Under the pieces are notes generated by a model that saw nothing but the letters and a program-made list of their open reading frames with translations, searched no databases and was not told the origin of the DNA. The position numbers and the translations under genes were made by a program. A DNA stretch of 64,000 nt, from contig JAIRVF010000033.1 in NCBI GenBank assembly GCA_031254035.1, positions 124,001 to 188,000 of the forward strand, in the 5' to 3' direction. The DNA is from Paenibacillus sp. GTDB lineage: Bacteria; Bacillota; Bacilli; Paenibacillales; Paenibacillaceae. Of the stretch, positions 25,105 through 34,102 are shown one piece after another (positions within the stretch are counted from its first letter, which is position 1; the number at the start of each line of letters is the position of its first letter).

Positions 25105-27423
25105 TTAAGTGACGCTTTCTGGATTGGAGACAAGAAGAACGTCGAGGTCCCTTGCTAGCCGGATCAGCTCTCTGACGCTACTACGCCTGCGCTGCGTTTG
25201 ACCGTCCGGCATGGCCTGGCCAATGATGATTTGCGTTGCTTTTACCAGGTTGGCTTTATCCATAGCTAGACGGGGAATCTCTTTCCACGTAATAGCAGAC
25301 GTTTCCTCAAAGATTCCGCCAAAGCTCTCGGTCAGCTTCCGGCAAGCTTCCACTTTTGAAGACATCATCTCTTCACCTGGAACCGGTCCTAACAAAATAT
25401 AATTCACGTGTAGTTCCGCCTTCAACCGGTACGCAATCCGGAACCCGCGCCGGATCAGGCGCTCCCCACTCGAACCAGGTAGTATGCAGACGTAGATAGC
25501 CTCCTCTCTTCGCCAAGGTCCTCGCAAGGAAAATTGCCTTTCCCACGCTTCCAATCTCTCGTCCACGTCATCAGCGATTTCACGCAGGGCCATTTCCCGC
25601 AGAGCAATTAGGTTTCCCGTTTTGAAAAAGGAGCCAAGCGCTTGCTCGATTTTATCAGTCGCATATATTTTACCTTCCCTCATCCGCTGCTGCAGTGACT
25701 GGGGCGTAACATCGATCAATTCCACCTCGTCGGCCATCGACAGAATATAATCCGGCACGGTTTCCCGAACACGGATACCCGTCATTTGCTCCACTGCGTC
25801 ATTCAGGCTTTCCAAATGTTGTATGTTCACGGTGGTGATCACAGATATTCCATGTTCGAGCAAAGCGACGATATCCTCATATCTTTTTTGGCGCAAGCTG
25901 CCGGGGACATTACTGTGTGGAAGTTCATCCACAAGCACAAGCTCCGGGTTCCTTTCGAGAATAGCGCCAAAATCCATTTCCCGCAGAATCGTGCCTTTAT
26001 AAGGAATTTGAAGCGCAGGCACCATCTCAAGATGATCCACCTGAGCGGCCGTCTCCGCCCTCCCATGCGTTTCCAGCCAGCCGATCACGACATCCACTCC
26101 CTTGCGTAGGCTCTCATTCCCTTCCTGAAGCATCGTGTACGTTTTACCGACACCGGGGGCCGCGCCGATGTAAATCTTGAAACGCCCTCGTTTCATCCGC
26201 TCTACTTTCTTATCCATCTCTTCCTTGCTGAGCCGGTGATATCTGTCATCGTGATCCCCGCTCCGGCGGCGCACAGGCAATATCCGAGGTTCTCCGTGGG
26301 CCGTCCGGTCCGCAACCCAGAAGATGTCAAGGCCTTCGGCACGTTTTAGAATCCCATCCGTGACCGATCCCTGCCAAAATTCCTGCCAGCGGCTCTTTTT
26401 TGAATGTCCCAATACGATACGTGTTACCTTTTTATCCATGGCATAGCGAATCAGTTCCCCGGTAAACTTCCGCGTTGAGCGCAAAGACAACTCCTCGATG
26501 GAGGCATCCGTCTTTTTAGCCATTTTATACAACGAACGTTTAAAGGCCTCTCCTTCTTTCGTAAGCTTCTCCTTCTCCGCAATGAAAACAACAACCAGCA
26601 GTTCCCCGTTGAGCCGCTTGGTGATTTGCTGACCTCCGCGGATATAAATAGAGCCGTTCCAGTGGTATTGCGCCGACACCAGAATCCGTTCCGAGGCACC
26701 GGAAGGTCCCTGCAGGCCCAACTGATCACGGTATCTTTCTAGCGTCGAATTTACATCCTCTGCTACCAGGCGCAGGGACAATTCCCGGAGGACAGCCAGA
26801 TCTTTACGAGTAAACAGCCCAGTATCCGTACTCTGCCTAAGATGGCCCTCCCTCAGCCTCGCAATAAGCGTCTCCGGCGTGACGTCAATCAGCCTCACCT
26901 CATCAGCCATTTCGAGCGTTTCGACCGGTACCGTCTCTCTGGCCTTCATTCCGGTCCATTTTCTGACCAGATCCTGAACGCCTTCAAGTTCGTACACATT
27001 CAGCGTTGTAATGACACTGATTCCTTTTACGAGCAAAAATTCAATATCTTTGAGCCGGGTTTCAAAACAGGCTTCCTTGCGGTTCCGATGAGCGAGCCCA
27101 TCCACGAGCACAACCTCGGGGTTGCGCGCAAGTAGTCCTTCCAGATTCAAATCCTTGGTTTCCTTGCCGCGATCTACCCACTGGATGCTGGTCACCCGCT
27201 CCAAATCTGCGAGCTGCTTGACGGTTTCCGGGCGCCCCCGCGTGGAGACAGCGCACACGACCACATCAATCCCTCTGCTTTTGAGCATTTGACCTTCCCG
27301 CAGCATATGATAGGTTTTGCCGCTACCGCTTACGGCCCCGATTAAAATTTTCAGTTTACCACGCTGCAATTTACGGATATCCTCCAAAACTTGTTCCGGC
27401 GTTTTTCTTTTGTATCCATCCAT
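25105..27423 (-). CDS. Tandem KdpD-N / universal-stress protein without kinase domain
   Basis: 772 residues from the ATG at 27423 (GGGGAG upstream; the frame extends to 27480). Two copies of the same module: a KdpD sensor P-loop domain followed by a USP domain. Copy 1 has Walker A GAVSGSGKT (29-37) but Walker B reads VVLVDGLAHRN, with Gly replacing the conserved Glu. Copy 2 has the canonical GAAPGVGKT (420-428) and LVLVDELPHSN (495-505). USP domains lie at about 245-373 and 640-772; the first contains GHSKKSRWQEF. There are no membrane segments and no histidine kinase region, so it is soluble and not a KdpD itself. KdpD USP domains bind c-di-AMP in Staphylococcus. No kdpFABC lies nearby. Confidence 0.88.
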   Translation of the reverse strand: MDGYKRKTPEQVLEDIRKLQRGKLKILIGAVSGSGKTYHMLREGQMLKSRGIDVVVCAVSTRGRPETVKQLADLERVTSIQWVDRGKETKDLNLEGLLARNPEVVLVDGLAHRNRKEACFETRLKDIEFLLVKGISVITTLNVYELEGVQDLVRKWTGMKARETVPVETLEMADEVRLIDVTPETLIARLREGHLRQSTDTGLFTRKDLAVLRELSLRLVAEDVNSTLERYRDQLGLQGPSGASERILVSAQYHWNGSIYIRGGQQITKRLNGELLVVVFIAEKEKLTKEGEAFKRSLYKMAKKTDASIEELSLRSTRKFTGELIRYAMDKKVTRIVLGHSKKSRWQEFWQGSVTDGILKRAEGLDIFWVADRTAHGEPRILPVRRRSGDHDDRYHRLSKEEMDKKVERMKRGRFKIYIGAAPGVGKTYTMLQEGNESLRKGVDVVIGWLETHGRAETAAQVDHLEMVPALQIPYKGTILREMDFGAILERNPELVLVDELPHSNVPGSLRQKRYEDIVALLEHGISVITTVNIQHLESLNDAVEQMTGIRVRETVPDYILSMADEVELIDVTPQSLQQRMREGKIYATDKIEQALGSFFKTGNLIALREMALREIADDVDERLEAWERQFSLRGPWRREEAIYVCILPGSSGERLIRRGFRIAYRLKAELHVNYILLGPVPGEEMMSSKVEACRKLTESFGGIFEETSAITWKEIPRLAMDKANLVKATQIIIGQAMPDGQTQRRRSSVRELIRLARDLDVLLVSNPESVT

Positions 27424-27726
27424 TTCGGCTAACGTCTCCCCTACTTGCTGCTCTATGAGATGAATCGTAAACCTAGGCAAGCTTCTTGTAAAATGAAAAA
27501 CGGCTTAATTCTGCTATTTAAACCGCAATATGCTGATCAATAGGCTTTTTATCCAACCAAACACATATATTTGAAACATTAACGCTTCGTACCTCTAATC
27601 ATCTTATTTTGTGGCTTTTGTTTCCCTAAAAATTTTAATGACAAATATTAGGCCAAACTTTCACAAATCATGTAAAATAGTATCTGGAAAGAAAGCAAGA
27701 CGGGGGTTTTCGGGAAGGAGATTGTC

Positions 27727-28314
27727 ATGTCTAATATGATCCGGCTTCTTACAACAACGGACTTTAGCGATATTGACGAAAATTTACAGGAAGAAATATA
27801 TTATGAGTATTATGATTTTGCCTACAAAATGATTCTTTATATTATAAAAGATCACGCGGCAACCGAAGACATCATACAGGAAGCGTTTATCAAAGTGATT
27901 AAAAACAAGCCCGTATTTGAAAATGAAGGGAAACTCAGGGCATGGTTAAAGGTCGTGACCAAAAATACTACCATAAATTATTTACGAAAAAATAAAAACT
28001 ACCGTAACCATTTGGATGTTGAAGGTGTTTTTATGTATAAAGAGGAAATTGTTCAATCTCCATTATCCGTTGAAAATACGGTAGAAACCAAGCTGATCGA
28101 AGAATCTATCATGGAATATTTACAGCAACTAAAGCCTGAATATCGGGTATTGATTGAATACCGCTGGAAACAGGGTCTAAGCTACAAAGAAATTGCAAAT
28201 ATATTGGATCTGAGTGAAGATGTCGTCAAACAACGTCTATTCCGGGCTCGGGATAATATTAAAAAAATGCTGTTTAAAGAGTGGGGGATTAAGGATGAAA
28301 AGCGAAAAATTTGA
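27727..28314 (+). CDS. ECF-type sigma-70 family RNA polymerase sigma factor
   Basis: 195 residues. Region 2 contains AYKMILYIIKDHAATEDIIQEAFIKVIKN and LRAWLKVVTKNTTINYLRK; region 4 contains YRVLIEYRWKQGLSYKEIANILDLSEDVVKQRLFRARDNIKK. Complete and typical. Its stop overlaps the next gene by 20 bases, so the pair is translationally coupled. The partner is a membrane protein that may be its anti-sigma factor. Confidence 0.92.
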   Translation: MSNMIRLLTTTDFSDIDENLQEEIYYEYYDFAYKMILYIIKDHAATEDIIQEAFIKVIKNKPVFENEGKLRAWLKVVTKNTTINYLRKNKNYRNHLDVEGVFMYKEEIVQSPLSVENTVETKLIEESIMEYLQQLKPEYRVLIEYRWKQGLSYKEIANILDLSEDVVKQRLFRARDNIKKMLFKEWGIKDEKRKI

Positions 28315-29113
28315 AGAATGGTTTGATGTCGCCTTTGAGCGTGCGGCTTCTTCCTCTTCCTTAACATCCGACGAAAGCAAGCAAGCATCCTGGAAAAAGG
28401 TACAAACGAAAATTGATCTGATCAATCGCAAACGCAGACGGAGTCGCCGGATGCAGCTCGGTAGTATCGTGGCCGCTTCCTTTATTGCAGGAGCTGTTTT
28501 GTTCAGCCCTCCGGGCGTTACCAAAGCGATATCTCCGATTGTGAATACCGTTGTCGACTTCGGAAATGGGATGATGGGAATCGTAATAAAGAGTGGGGAC
28601 GTCTCACCGAATGTTATTACACCTAAGACGTTAGAACCAGATCAGTTCCTTGACTTAAATAACGAAGGGGAACCCTTAGAAGAATCCTTAGATCACTCAT
28701 ACACCTGGGATAGTGTGGATAATCCAAAGTCTATTGTTGATGCACAATCTCAACTTTCATTCCTAGTACCTGATATAAATCAGTTACCATCAGAATATCA
28801 ATTACGAAGTTATACGATTTCCGATCCGAGCGAAGTAGGTAATAAATTTGATAAAATTGCACTTGAGTTTACTAATAATAAGGAACAGACAGTTTGGATT
28901 ACAATTGTTCATTTAAAAACCTATCAGTCAATGACGTCAGTTGTTCCCACTGAAACCGAAAAACTGCAAGTAGGAACCGATAGTGTATTCTACAGCCCAG
29001 GGTCTTATAACCAGCTTTTGGCGTTAAGAGGAAATTTAACAATACAAATTGGAAGTGATCTTCCCAAAGAAGAATTAATTCGAGTGTATGAATCACTGCT
29101 GCAGATTAACTAA
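28295..29113 (+). CDS. DUF4367-like single-pass membrane protein, probable anti-sigma partner
   Basis: 272 residues. Cytoplasmic N-terminal region of about 50 residues (MKSEKFEEWFDVAFERAASSSS, then a basic stretch NRKRRRSRRM), one membrane segment (LGSIVAASFIAGAVLF), and an extracytoplasmic domain rich in strands resembling the DUF4367 family. It starts within the sigma gene, an arrangement typical of ECF sigma/anti-sigma pairs. No zinc HxxxCxxC anti-sigma motif is present, so the inhibitory role is inferred from position only. Confidence 0.7.
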   Translation: MKSEKFEEWFDVAFERAASSSSLTSDESKQASWKKVQTKIDLINRKRRRSRRMQLGSIVAASFIAGAVLFSPPGVTKAISPIVNTVVDFGNGMMGIVIKSGDVSPNVITPKTLEPDQFLDLNNEGEPLEESLDHSYTWDSVDNPKSIVDAQSQLSFLVPDINQLPSEYQLRSYTISDPSEVGNKFDKIALEFTNNKEQTVWITIVHLKTYQSMTSVVPTETEKLQVGTDSVFYSPGSYNQLLALRGNLTIQIGSDLPKEELIRVYESLLQIN

Positions 29114-29123
29114 ATTTAAAGTG

Positions 29124-29158
29124 AAAAAGGAGCCGACCGATAAGGTCAGCTCCTTTCT
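29124..29158. terminator. Bidirectional terminator
   Basis: AAAGGAGCCGACC / GGTCAGCTCCTTT stem between the convergent anti-sigma and secreted-protein genes. Confidence 0.8.
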
Positions 29159-29166
29159 TATATCGA

Positions 29167-29682
29167 TTAGTAGCACAGCACCGGTCCCGAATATTCAACA
29201 GATTCTTCGTAAATCGTATTTGTAATGGAGTGGACGCATTTAGTGCGATAGTAATATCCTTTAATCCCTGTGAAGGTTGCATCACCAGCAACATAGTTAG
29301 ATGAGTTCTTCACAAAGGCAGCACTGCTGGCGCTTACATCTTCATATGATACACCATTATATCTTTGGAGATATACTGTGGCTCTAATCGTACTGACCAC
29401 TGTTTTTGCCGAAGTATCGCCATTAATTTGAAGTTTCCCGTTGCTAATTGCAGAAATGTATGAGTTTCCTCCAGCCAAGTATTGATAGTTGCCAGAAATA
29501 CTGAGCGGGCTAAACTCCTGAGGTGGAGGTGATGTGAGAGCGCCAGGCTCTTTCACTACAGTAGAAGCTGATGTATCGTCTGCAACGTAAGATTCGGCTC
29601 CCGCCCCGGTAGCCAGCAGCATGCTGAGTGCAGAGACGGCAACAGTCAAGGATAATAGTTTGGTAACATTGGATTTCTTCAT
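29167..29682 (-). CDS. Secreted small protein with signal peptide
   Basis: 171 residues from the ATG at 29682 (AGGTGA upstream). Signal peptide of MKKSNVTKLLSLTVAV plus SALSMLLATGAGAES; the mature part is rich in Ser, Thr, Tyr and Asn, with beta-like segments (TIRATVYLQRYNG) and two Cys (TKCVHS and the C-terminal VLCY) that could form a disulfide. Family not recognised. It converges on the ECF sigma operon and might be part of its regulon, but nothing shows this. Confidence 0.7.
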   Translation of the reverse strand: MKKSNVTKLLSLTVAVSALSMLLATGAGAESYVADDTSASTVVKEPGALTSPPPQEFSPLSISGNYQYLAGGNSYISAISNGKLQINGDTSAKTVVSTIRATVYLQRYNGVSYEDVSASSAAFVKNSSNYVAGDATFTGIKGYYYRTKCVHSITNTIYEESVEYSGPVLCY

Positions 29683-29827
29683 ATTCTCACCTGTCCTATT
29701 GGTTAATATTGGAACACACTTCTTATAACGTTTTAAAAGTGGACAAGTTACGACAAATTTCAAATTTTTTTTAGTTTTTGAGATAAGCTAGATTCAAAGC
29801 CAATCTTCCTGGTTCATGTTGCTATAT

Positions 29828-29845
29828 AATCGAATATATTCGATT
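29828..29845. promoter_or_regulatory. Perfect 18-bp palindrome, operator-like
   Basis: AATCGAATATATTCGATT overlaps a possible TATAAT -10 box at 29825 and ends three bases before the AGGAGGG ribosome site of the next gene. It could be a repressor site, or an mRNA hairpin that masks the ribosome site. Confidence 0.5.
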
Positions 29846-29861
29846 CTAGGAGGGACTGATT

Positions 29862-30440
29862 CTGATCATCAATAACGAGCAAGATCTCATTCGAATCGTT
29901 CAAGAAGATGCGTGGATGATGGATGTTCTTCGCAGTGCCCAAACGCTTCGGCTACCGGATTGGTGGGTTTGCGCCGGCTTTGTCCGCTCTAAAATCTGGG
30001 ATGTGATGCACGGATTTTCGGAACCGACGCCGCTTCCTGATGTGGATGTCGTTTATTTTGATCCGGACTGTACGGATGAAGCGGTTGAAAAAGAGCTCGA
30101 GAAAAATCTGTTTTCTATCAATCCCCATGTTCCTTGGTCCGTTAAAAACGAGGCACGTATGCATCTCATCAACAATATGCGGCCCTTTACCTCATCTGTT
30201 GATGCCATCGCCCATTTTACCGAAACGGCAACTGCACTTGGCCTTACCTTGAACGAGGATCAACAAATCATTTTGACTGCCCCCCATGGAATCCAGGATG
30301 CGGTTGATATGGTTGTGAGACCTACCCCCTACTACCTGCAATCTCCAGACCGCGCACAAATTTACGAAGGAAGGGTTTCCAAGAAAAATTGGAGCCAGAT
30401 TTGGCCGAAATTGAAAATCGTACATATCCAAATAACATAG
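29862..30440 (+). CDS. Nucleotidyltransferase family protein (COG3575), likely CTG start
   Basis: About 192 residues. The family text IINNEQDLIRIVQEDAWMMDVLRSA begins upstream of the first ATG (29916), and continues WWVCAGFVRSKIWD, LPDVDVVYFDPD (the Asp-x-Asp of nucleotidyltransferases), and VPWSVKNEARMH. The first in-frame codon with correct spacing to AGGAGGG (seven bases) is CTG at 29862; ATT at 29859 is the other option. An ATG start at 29916 would remove the N-terminal helix. Substrate unknown. The palindrome described above lies over its promoter. Confidence 0.8.
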   Translation: MIINNEQDLIRIVQEDAWMMDVLRSAQTLRLPDWWVCAGFVRSKIWDVMHGFSEPTPLPDVDVVYFDPDCTDEAVEKELEKNLFSINPHVPWSVKNEARMHLINNMRPFTSSVDAIAHFTETATALGLTLNEDQQIILTAPHGIQDAVDMVVRPTPYYLQSPDRAQIYEGRVSKKNWSQIWPKLKIVHIQIT

Positions 30441-30525
30441 CACTTACATACCGAATGTACCCGCTTTACCGGTTCCCGTTATCTTTTTCTTCAGTGACAA
30501 TGTTCGCATATACGTCCTGAAATCT

Positions 30526-30557
30526 AACAGGGGCCTCCGTTTATGGAGACCTCTTTA
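30526..30557. terminator. Terminator between convergent genes
   Basis: AGGGGCCTCC / GGAGACCTCT stem with TTTATTG after it on the plus strand. Confidence 0.65.
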
Positions 30558-30570
30558 TTGATTAAATCTG

Positions 30571-32037
30571 TTATTTTTCAATGAATTTCACTTCAGGGTA
30601 TGCGCTGCTTGGTCCATTCAGCAGTTTTCCTTTGATTCCCTTCAAATGTTCGTCGAAGAATTCAAGTACATATCGGTCTACAATCTCCGCACCTCTCTTG
30701 CCATCGATCTTGCCCGCCATTCCCGTCCATCCAGCCAATTTGGTGAACAACTGCAGATCCGTAAAATTATAATGCCCCGCGCCATCAATCAAAAGCAAGT
30801 TTCCGCCATGTGCAGCCGCTTTTTGGGAAATGTCCAGTTCAGCTGAAAGATGCTGCGCCACTGGTTTCTCCGCATCCGATCTCGCAATGTACTCTTCTGA
30901 GCTGCTAAGATAGTCCTCTGCCCTCATAAACAAAAATGGCTTGCTGATTTGCTTTCTTTTCGTTGCTTCAAAAAGTGTTCCATCCATATCGATTCCTGCT
31001 TCAACCCGGTCATCCTTGCTGACGATATCAAAAGCAGTAGCCCCTCCAAAGGAATGTCCCATCATTCCGATATGCTGCAAGTCGAAGATCCCTTTTATAC
31101 CACTAGGAACCTTCCCTGCATTTATCTTTGCCAGTTGATCGATCACAAACTCGGCGTCTTCGGCCCATACCTTGCCAATCTCGCTTGCTTGTTGAAGGAA
31201 GTTTTCTTCATCTATATCAATTTTATAACCTGTAACTTTGCCGTCAGGAAAAGCCGTCGCAGTCGTGTTGTAAGTATGATCTATAGCGGCAACAACATAG
31301 CCGTGGCTTGCTAAATTCTCCGCCTGCGAAGCATGGAGTATCATACCTGTCCCCATCCCGTGACTGAGAATAACTAGCGGATATGGTGACTCCCCGCGCA
31401 TCGCCGTCGCCTTTTCATAGGCGTGGGTGTTAATATACTTTAAGTAACTAAAGGTCCACTGGGGAATGCCCATCTGCTTAGCAAATGCTCCAATGAAATT
31501 GTCAAAAGTCTGCTTGTTTTCCGGGAAAAGATGTGCCGGGTGGCCATTTGTCTGTTGCTCTGCCGGATACCACACCCTCACCATTAGCTCTCGCTGCTGA
31601 TCGGGGTTGTCTGTAAAAGTTTCTTTCCGGTTCTGATCCACAAAATGAAATACCTCGGTTCCCACCTTATATTTGCCGGTTGGCTCGGGAAATCGGAATA
31701 CAGGTAAAATCACCGACAAACCGATGGATACGGCCAACAGTAGCATCGAAGCGACATAAAAGCCGTACTTTAACAGTCGTCTCCCTATTTTCGGCGATTG
31801 TGAGGATTGTTTTCTCCATCCGGCTGCTGCATAACATAAAAGCAATATGTTTATGACATAAATTAACCCCATCTGCCATCGGTACCCCTCCACAAACAAA
31901 TGAGTCAGCAGCAAGCCGATACTAATCGCGCCTAGGATGGCTGTTACTGTGTTTTTTCGAGCTGGTTTTTTGAAAAAGATAAGATAATTCAGCATAACCA
32001 GACAGGATACAGCCAGCAATATTTCAAATAATCTCAT
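30571..32037 (-). CDS. Membrane-anchored alpha/beta hydrolase (PAF-acetylhydrolase-like)
   Basis: 488 residues. Four hydrophobic segments at the N-terminus (residues 1-115) anchor an extracytoplasmic or membrane-facing hydrolase domain. Catalytic features: oxyanion region PLVILSHGMGTG, nucleophile elbow MGHSFGGAT, Asp in GIDMDGTLFEA, and His in GAGHYNFTD. The domain resembles platelet-activating-factor acetylhydrolase isoform II. ACAAGGAGG precedes the ATG. The substrate is probably a lipid or ester, but this cannot be read. Confidence 0.82.
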   Translation of the reverse strand: MRLFEILLAVSCLVMLNYLIFFKKPARKNTVTAILGAISIGLLLTHLFVEGYRWQMGLIYVINILLLCYAAAGWRKQSSQSPKIGRRLLKYGFYVASMLLLAVSIGLSVILPVFRFPEPTGKYKVGTEVFHFVDQNRKETFTDNPDQQRELMVRVWYPAEQQTNGHPAHLFPENKQTFDNFIGAFAKQMGIPQWTFSYLKYINTHAYEKATAMRGESPYPLVILSHGMGTGMILHASQAENLASHGYVVAAIDHTYNTTATAFPDGKVTGYKIDIDEENFLQQASEIGKVWAEDAEFVIDQLAKINAGKVPSGIKGIFDLQHIGMMGHSFGGATAFDIVSKDDRVEAGIDMDGTLFEATKRKQISKPFLFMRAEDYLSSSEEYIARSDAEKPVAQHLSAELDISQKAAAHGGNLLLIDGAGHYNFTDLQLFTKLAGWTGMAGKIDGKRGAEIVDRYVLEFFDEHLKGIKGKLLNGPSSAYPEVKFIEK

Positions 32038-32160
32038 GGTTCCTCCTTGTAAATGTTGGTTATGTACTATTAATACCAGATCAGTATAGAGTGCGAAGTT
32101 TAAAACTCGTTTCCGTTTACTTTAAAAATTTTTAAATTTTGGTGTTTAGTTCCTGTCAGG

Positions 32161-32191
32161 TTCGACAAAAATCCCTTTGAGTATTGTCGAA
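32161..32191. promoter_or_regulatory. Inverted repeat between divergent hydrolase genes
   Basis: TTCGACAA and TTGTCGAA separated by 15 bases, just upstream of the promoter of the 32266 gene and about 120 bases upstream of the divergent gene. Operator-like. Confidence 0.4.
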
Positions 32192-32211
32192 TGATAAATC
32201 ATGTTGTATGA

Positions 32212-32240
32212 TTGTTCTATTGTTATTGAACTACTATACA
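32212..32240 (+). promoter_or_regulatory. Sigma-A type promoter
   Basis: TTGTTC, 17-base spacer, TATACA, upstream of the alpha/beta hydrolase gene at 32266. Confidence 0.55.
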
Positions 32241-32265
32241 TATGATGGAGAGGAAGAAAATTTAG

Positions 32266-32946
32266 ATGTCGACTTATCTACTTGTTCATGGAGCCTGGGA
32301 CGGCGGATACGTATGGAAGGAGGTTGCAGCCATACTTCGACGAGCTGGTCACGACGTGTATATGCCTTCGCTCACTGGGCTAGGCGAACGTACACATTTG
32401 GCGCATCCTGGGATTGGCCTTGATACATTCATTCAAGATATTGTGGGGGTCTTACAATATGAGCAGCTGGAGGATGTCATTCTTGTTGGCCACAGCTTCT
32501 CCGGCATGGTCATCACAGGGGTGGCAGAGCAGGCGCCTGACCGAATCAAGCATTTAGTCTATGTGGATGCCATGGTACCACGAAACGGCGAATCTGTAGC
32601 TACATTATCGGCTCCTTATTTGGGAAGGGCTTATCGCACCGACCCTGACGGCAACATAATGCCATTTATCGCGCCCCGTGATCCGTCCGATCCAAGAAAG
32701 TCACCCATGCCTACTCGCTCCTACATGCAGACGCTTACTGTATCTAATGAGCAAGCAGCTCGGATTCCCCGTACATATATTGAACCGTTGGACAACCCAG
32801 ACAGCTGGCCTATGTCCACCTTCTTCCGGCAGATGGCAATGCGAGCAAAAGAAGCCGGATGGCAGCACCTAACCATGGAGCAGGGCGGCCATTGGCTGAT
32901 GAAGACACAACCAGTACGTTTGTCCGAGATACTGCTCTCCGTATAA
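32266..32946 (+). CDS. Alpha/beta hydrolase (pyrethroid/salicylate esterase-like)
   Basis: 226 residues, cytoplasmic. Begins YLLVHGAWDGGYVWKEV (oxyanion HGAW), nucleophile elbow VGHSFSGMV, and catalytic His in MEQGGHWLMKTQP near the C-terminus. This HGAW/GHS.SG pattern is typical of the hydroxynitrile lyase and methyl-ester hydrolase subgroup. AGAGGAAG precedes the ATG. Own promoter and terminator. Confidence 0.9.
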   Translation: MSTYLLVHGAWDGGYVWKEVAAILRRAGHDVYMPSLTGLGERTHLAHPGIGLDTFIQDIVGVLQYEQLEDVILVGHSFSGMVITGVAEQAPDRIKHLVYVDAMVPRNGESVATLSAPYLGRAYRTDPDGNIMPFIAPRDPSDPRKSPMPTRSYMQTLTVSNEQAARIPRTYIEPLDNPDSWPMSTFFRQMAMRAKEAGWQHLTMEQGGHWLMKTQPVRLSEILLSV

Positions 32947-32952
32947 ATGAAA

Positions 32953-32995
32953 GAATACGCCTGTTGCACATTACTTACGTACAACAGGCGTATTT
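32953..32995 (+). terminator. Terminator of the alpha/beta hydrolase gene
   Basis: AATACGCCTGTTG / CAACAGGCGTATT stem followed by TCATT. Confidence 0.75.
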
Positions 32996-33067
32996 CATTC
33001 GATGAACTTCATTTTAGCAGCGTTGTTACACTCTCTAGCACGCAGCATGGCATCAACATTTAATGGC

Positions 33068-33120
33068 AATAACCAAGAAGCCGCTCCAATTGATATGATT
33101 GGAACGGTCCTTCTTTCATT
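33068..33120. terminator. Terminator-like hairpin after the peptide ABC operon
   Basis: Imperfect stem AAGAAGCCGCTCCAAT / ATTGGAACGGTCCTTCTT located just downstream of the last ABC gene on the minus strand. Confidence 0.5.
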
Positions 33121-33136
33121 CATTTTTAAATTCACA

Positions 33137-34102
33137 TTATGCCAAGTGGCAGGCTACAAAATGACCCCCACCGGCGTCGCGGAATTCAGGCACTTCTTCC
33201 TTACAGCGGGCAACGGCAAATGGGCAGCGCGTATGGAATTTACATCCGCCCGGGGGATTGGCCGGGTTCGGAATATCCCCTTTCAGCACGATCCGCTCGC
33301 GCCTCAGCTTCGGGATCGGTATCGGCACTGCGGAGAGCAACGCTTTAGTATAGGGGTGAAGCGGGTTTTTGAACAACTCATCCCTTGAAGCCGTCTCCAT
33401 CATGGACCCCAGATACATCACACCAATTCGGGAACAGAGATGCTCCACGACGCTCAAATCATGGGAAATAAACAGGTAAGTCAACCCGCGTGTCTCCTGA
33501 AGTTTACGGAACAGATTGATAATCTGGGCTTGAATGGATACATCTAGGGCAGATACCGGTTCATCCGCGATAATCAAATCCGGATTCAGAATAAGTGCGC
33601 GCGCAATCCCGATCCGTTGGCGCTGTCCGCCAGAAAATTCATGCGGAAACCGATCGATATGATAAGCGGATAGACCGCATGATTGCAATACATCCAATAC
33701 GCGGTCCCGAATTTCCTCTTTGGGCACGAGGCCGTGATCCAGCAGCGCTTCGCCAATGGCATCCCCTACCCGAACTCGCGGGTTAAGCGAACTGTACGGA
33801 TCCTGGAAAATCAGCTGCATGCTCGGCCGGATCTTGCGCAGCTCCTGGGAGGACAGCCCGTACAGATCGATACCTTTAAACTTCACTTCCCCATCCGTTT
33901 TTTCCGTCAGCCGGATAATCGTTTTACCGACAGTGCTTTTCCCACTGCCGGATTCCCCGACAAGGCCAAACGTTTCTCCTTTTTGGATCGTAATACTGAT
34001 ATCGTCAACAGCTTTCACATGACCGACGGTACGGTTCAGTAACCCCTTCTGGATTGGAAAGTATTTTTTCAAATGGTTCACTTCAAGCAATGCTTCAGGC
34101 AT
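33137..34102 (-). CDS. Peptide ABC transporter ATP-binding protein (OppF/DppF)
   Basis: 321 residues. Walker A GESGSGKST, Q-loop LIFQDPYSSLNPR, signature FSGGQRQRIGIARAL, Walker B PDLIIADEPVSALD, H-loop FISHDLSVV, and the OppF-type C-terminal domain RCPFAVARCKEEVPEF with Cys ligands for an iron-sulfur or structural site. The ATG at 34102 has AGGAGGTG nine bases upstream. It overlaps the preceding oppD-like gene by eight bases. Drives peptide uptake together with the other four genes. Confidence 0.95.
   Translation of the reverse strand: MPEALLEVNHLKKYFPIQKGLLNRTVGHVKAVDDISITIQKGETFGLVGESGSGKSTVGKTIIRLTEKTDGEVKFKGIDLYGLSSQELRKIRPSMQLIFQDPYSSLNPRVRVGDAIGEALLDHGLVPKEEIRDRVLDVLQSCGLSAYHIDRFPHEFSGGQRQRIGIARALILNPDLIIADEPVSALDVSIQAQIINLFRKLQETRGLTYLFISHDLSVVEHLCSRIGVMYLGSMMETASRDELFKNPLHPYTKALLSAVPIPIPKLRRERIVLKGDIPNPANPPGGCKFHTRCPFAVARCKEEVPEFRDAGGGHFVACHLA

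Noticed and set aside
27640..27720. Autoregulated ECF promoter before the sigma factor gene
   Set aside because: AAAC and GTATC-like boxes exist, but their spacing does not fit known ECF promoters.
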